A DNA stretch of 6,129 bases, from contig WTAG01000455.1 of assembly GCA_013139755.1 (NCBI GenBank), positions 1 through 6,129 on the forward strand. The letters are read 5' to 3'. Positions 4,764-6,129 of this stretch are shown piece after piece. The notes under the pieces are model-generated. The model ran no database searches. It saw nothing but the letters and a program-made list of their open reading frames with translations, and was not told the origin of the DNA. Origin of the DNA: Methylomarinum sp. Lineage in GTDB: Bacteria > Pseudomonadota > Gammaproteobacteria > Methylococcales > Methylomonadaceae. Within the stretch, counting starts at the first letter, position 1, and each line of letters opens with the position of its first letter. The position numbers were made by a program, and so were the translations under genes.

Positions 4764-5399
4764 ATGACACCAGAAGAACAAAAAAGAGAACGGCTGTTAA
4801 AACGAGTACTCCCTGCGATGGCGATTACCATAATTTATTTTATTTTTATCAGTGGTATGTTGTCTGAAAAAATGACTAAAGCAGAAGAGGATTACCTGGG
4901 GCTTTTGCGTAAAGGCGTTTCAGCGGCTGCTGTACCAGGAGTTGTTAAGCAGCAAACTCAAGCGCGATCACAGATTAGTGCCTTGGAAAAACAACATGCT
5001 GAATACAAACAAAAGCTTAAAGATTTGGCGGGGTTTTTATCTAATACCACCCCATCTAATGAGTCTTCTACTTTGTTAGCTATGATTCTGGCTGATAATA
5101 ATATTCGGGTTAAAAATGAACAGCGCGAAAGCTTTGCTGAAGATAATCTAAGCCCGGCACTGAAGGAAGTCTGGCAGTGGCTTAAGCCTACCCCCGACCC
5201 TAAAAACAAAGATCAAGCCAGTGATATTTTTGTTCAACATTTATCCTTGAGCGGTAGTTATCAGAATATGTATGTGGCAATGGCAACCATTGCTAAAGGT
5301 CAGTTAAAAGCAGTTCCTGTTTCTTTTAGCATGAATGCTGCCGCTGGTGAGAATAGTTCTACCGAGGATCTGGATTGGGAACTGCTGTTATGGATGTAA
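4764..5399 (+). CDS. PilO/GspM/MshJ-like inner-membrane assembly protein
   Basis: A 211-residue protein with a short charged cytoplasmic N-terminus (1-13), one transmembrane helix (about 14-33), a coiled coil (about 36-90) and a small periplasmic domain ending in DLDWELLLWM. This layout and size are those of PilO, GspM and MshJ, which dimerise with the PilN or GspL partner and link the motor platform to the outer-membrane part. Sequence similarity within this group is low, so the call rests on architecture and on its place between the GspL/MshI-like gene and the ATPase gene. There is no recognisable Shine-Dalgarno before the ATG, only an AT-rich stretch, and the bases just upstream belong to a repeat element. 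The stop lies 4 nt before the next start, so translation of the two is probably coupled. Confidence 0.7.
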   Translation: MTPEEQKRERLLKRVLPAMAITIIYFIFISGMLSEKMTKAEEDYLGLLRKGVSAAAVPGVVKQQTQARSQISALEKQHAEYKQKLKDLAGFLSNTTPSNESSTLLAMILADNNIRVKNEQRESFAEDNLSPALKEVWQWLKPTPDPKNKDQASDIFVQHLSLSGSYQNMYVAMATIAKGQLKAVPVSFSMNAAAGENSSTEDLDWELLLWM

Positions 5400-5403
5400 A
5401 ACA

Positions 5404-6129
5404 ATGAGCGCCTCTAAATCTGGATTTTCTCTTGCCAGTTGGAATAGTGCTGCACAAAAAACCAACGAGAACCGTGCTCACGAGCGCATTGAAACCAACA
5501 ACCATGAAGCTACCATTTTTAGCGAAGGGGTTATTTCTTTAGCCTCTGATGTTGTTGATATGTCATCCAGTGGCGCTATGCTAGTCGCCAATCATCAAGC
5601 TAAAACCATTACAGAAGATGTAAAGCTTACCTTAACCATTCAGTCTGCCGGAAAGAAAGTAACCCACTATGCCGTTGTGCGCTGGGTTGACTCATCCAGT
5701 AGTGAAACACGGTTTGGGGTGGAATATATTGATCACGTTCGATTAGAACCCGGTAGTCACCAGCTGGATATTGAGCAAGTTAAAATAGACCCTTCATGTA
5801 CCCTTCGTATTCCCGACAGCATTGCTGTTCGTCGAAAAATACTTCCTTTTTTAAATAAACAAGGCGTTATTCATGTTGCTTGCTGCAATGTAAAAAACAT
5901 CAGCATGGTAACGGCGATTGAACGGATGATTAAAGCACCGATTGTGCTTTGGGATGTTGAGCAAGACAAGCTGGAAAAGGTGCTTAAACAGGTTTATGGC
6001 AACAGCCAGCCGGTTCCGGCTTTACCGGGAAAAGCAAATGATGAGCATAGTTCGGATGCGGTTGATTTAGGTGATAAATTACTTTATGCCGCTTATATTC
6101 GAGAAGCATCTGATATACATATCGACCCA
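5404..6129 (+). CDS. PilZ-GspE/PilB-type ATPase fusion (3' end outside window)
   Basis: 242 codons are visible, open to the right edge. Residues 24-110 form a PilZ domain: RAHER (24-28) gives the RxxxR motif, DMSSSG (52-57) gives DxSxxG, and RFGVEY (103-108) the closing strand, so all visible c-di-GMP contacts are present. Residues about 133-199 match the T2SSE_N/MshEN-type domain (IPDSIAVRRKILPFL, then VIHVACCNV, ending KQVYG). A linker leads to DLGDKLLYAAYIREASDIHI (221-240), which begins the hexameric GspE/PilB ATPase core; the Walker A and B lie beyond the window. The protein would power extension of the pilus or pseudopilus built on the two preceding membrane proteins, with c-di-GMP acting directly on the motor. 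In the known MshE case c-di-GMP binds the MshEN domain; here an added PilZ domain offers a second or replacement sensor. Only a weak GGA ribosome site (5392-5394) is seen. Confidence 0.85.
   Translation, partial: MSASKSGFSLASWNSAAQKTNENRAHERIETNNHEATIFSEGVISLASDVVDMSSSGAMLVANHQAKTITEDVKLTLTIQSAGKKVTHYAVVRWVDSSSSETRFGVEYIDHVRLEPGSHQLDIEQVKIDPSCTLRIPDSIAVRRKILPFLNKQGVIHVACCNVKNISMVTAIERMIKAPIVLWDVEQDKLEKVLKQVYGNSQPVPALPGKANDEHSSDAVDLGDKLLYAAYIREASDIHIDP

Overview
The window looks like chromosomal DNA of a moderately AT-rich gammaproteobacterium. A methanotroph of the Methylococcales or a sulfur-oxidiser would fit, but this is inferred only from the mix of palindromic repeats and type IV pilus-like genes, and no marker gene settles it.

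Left part (1-1022, minus strand): the first codons of a Phd/YefM-type antitoxin run off the left edge. Upstream of it lies a Uma2-family (DUF820) PD-(D/E)XK protein. Two palindromic repeats follow.

Centre (1061-2630, plus strand): a pilin-like gene with an unusually complete control region. Two tandem dyads 30 bp apart precede a near-consensus sigma-54 (-24/-12) promoter, and a structured leader of about 180 nt follows. The gene encodes a 294-residue protein with a type IV prepilin leader (G12|M13, Glu at mature position 5). About 150 bp after the stop codon begins a stretch of about 215 nt that holds successive hairpins, seven GGA motifs (five as AAGGA, two in hairpin loops) and a clean intrinsic terminator. 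It reads like a CsrA/RsmA-sequestering RNA of the CsrB/RsmZ kind, either a free sRNA or the pilin 3' UTR. The pilin leader also carries GGA motifs, one in a triloop and one in the Shine-Dalgarno, so the two may be linked through CsrA.

Right part (3066-6129, plus strand): an assembly-machine gene set. It comprises a GspL/MshI-like PilM-PilN fusion, a PilO/GspM/MshJ-like protein, and a GspE/PilB-type ATPase with an N-terminal c-di-GMP-binding PilZ domain (cut at the right edge before its Walker A). Together these would form the inner-membrane platform and motor for a pilus or pseudopilus, and the upstream pilin-like protein is a plausible substrate.

The non-coding gaps are packed with short palindromic or MITE-like repeats of at least five families. 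Two inverted copies of one family flank the GspL/MshI-like gene, and a separate element with 15-bp terminal inverted repeats lies between the first two machine genes. The overall picture is a filament locus under three apparent layers of control (sigma-54 activator, CsrA-type RNA control, c-di-GMP on the motor), interrupted by repeats.
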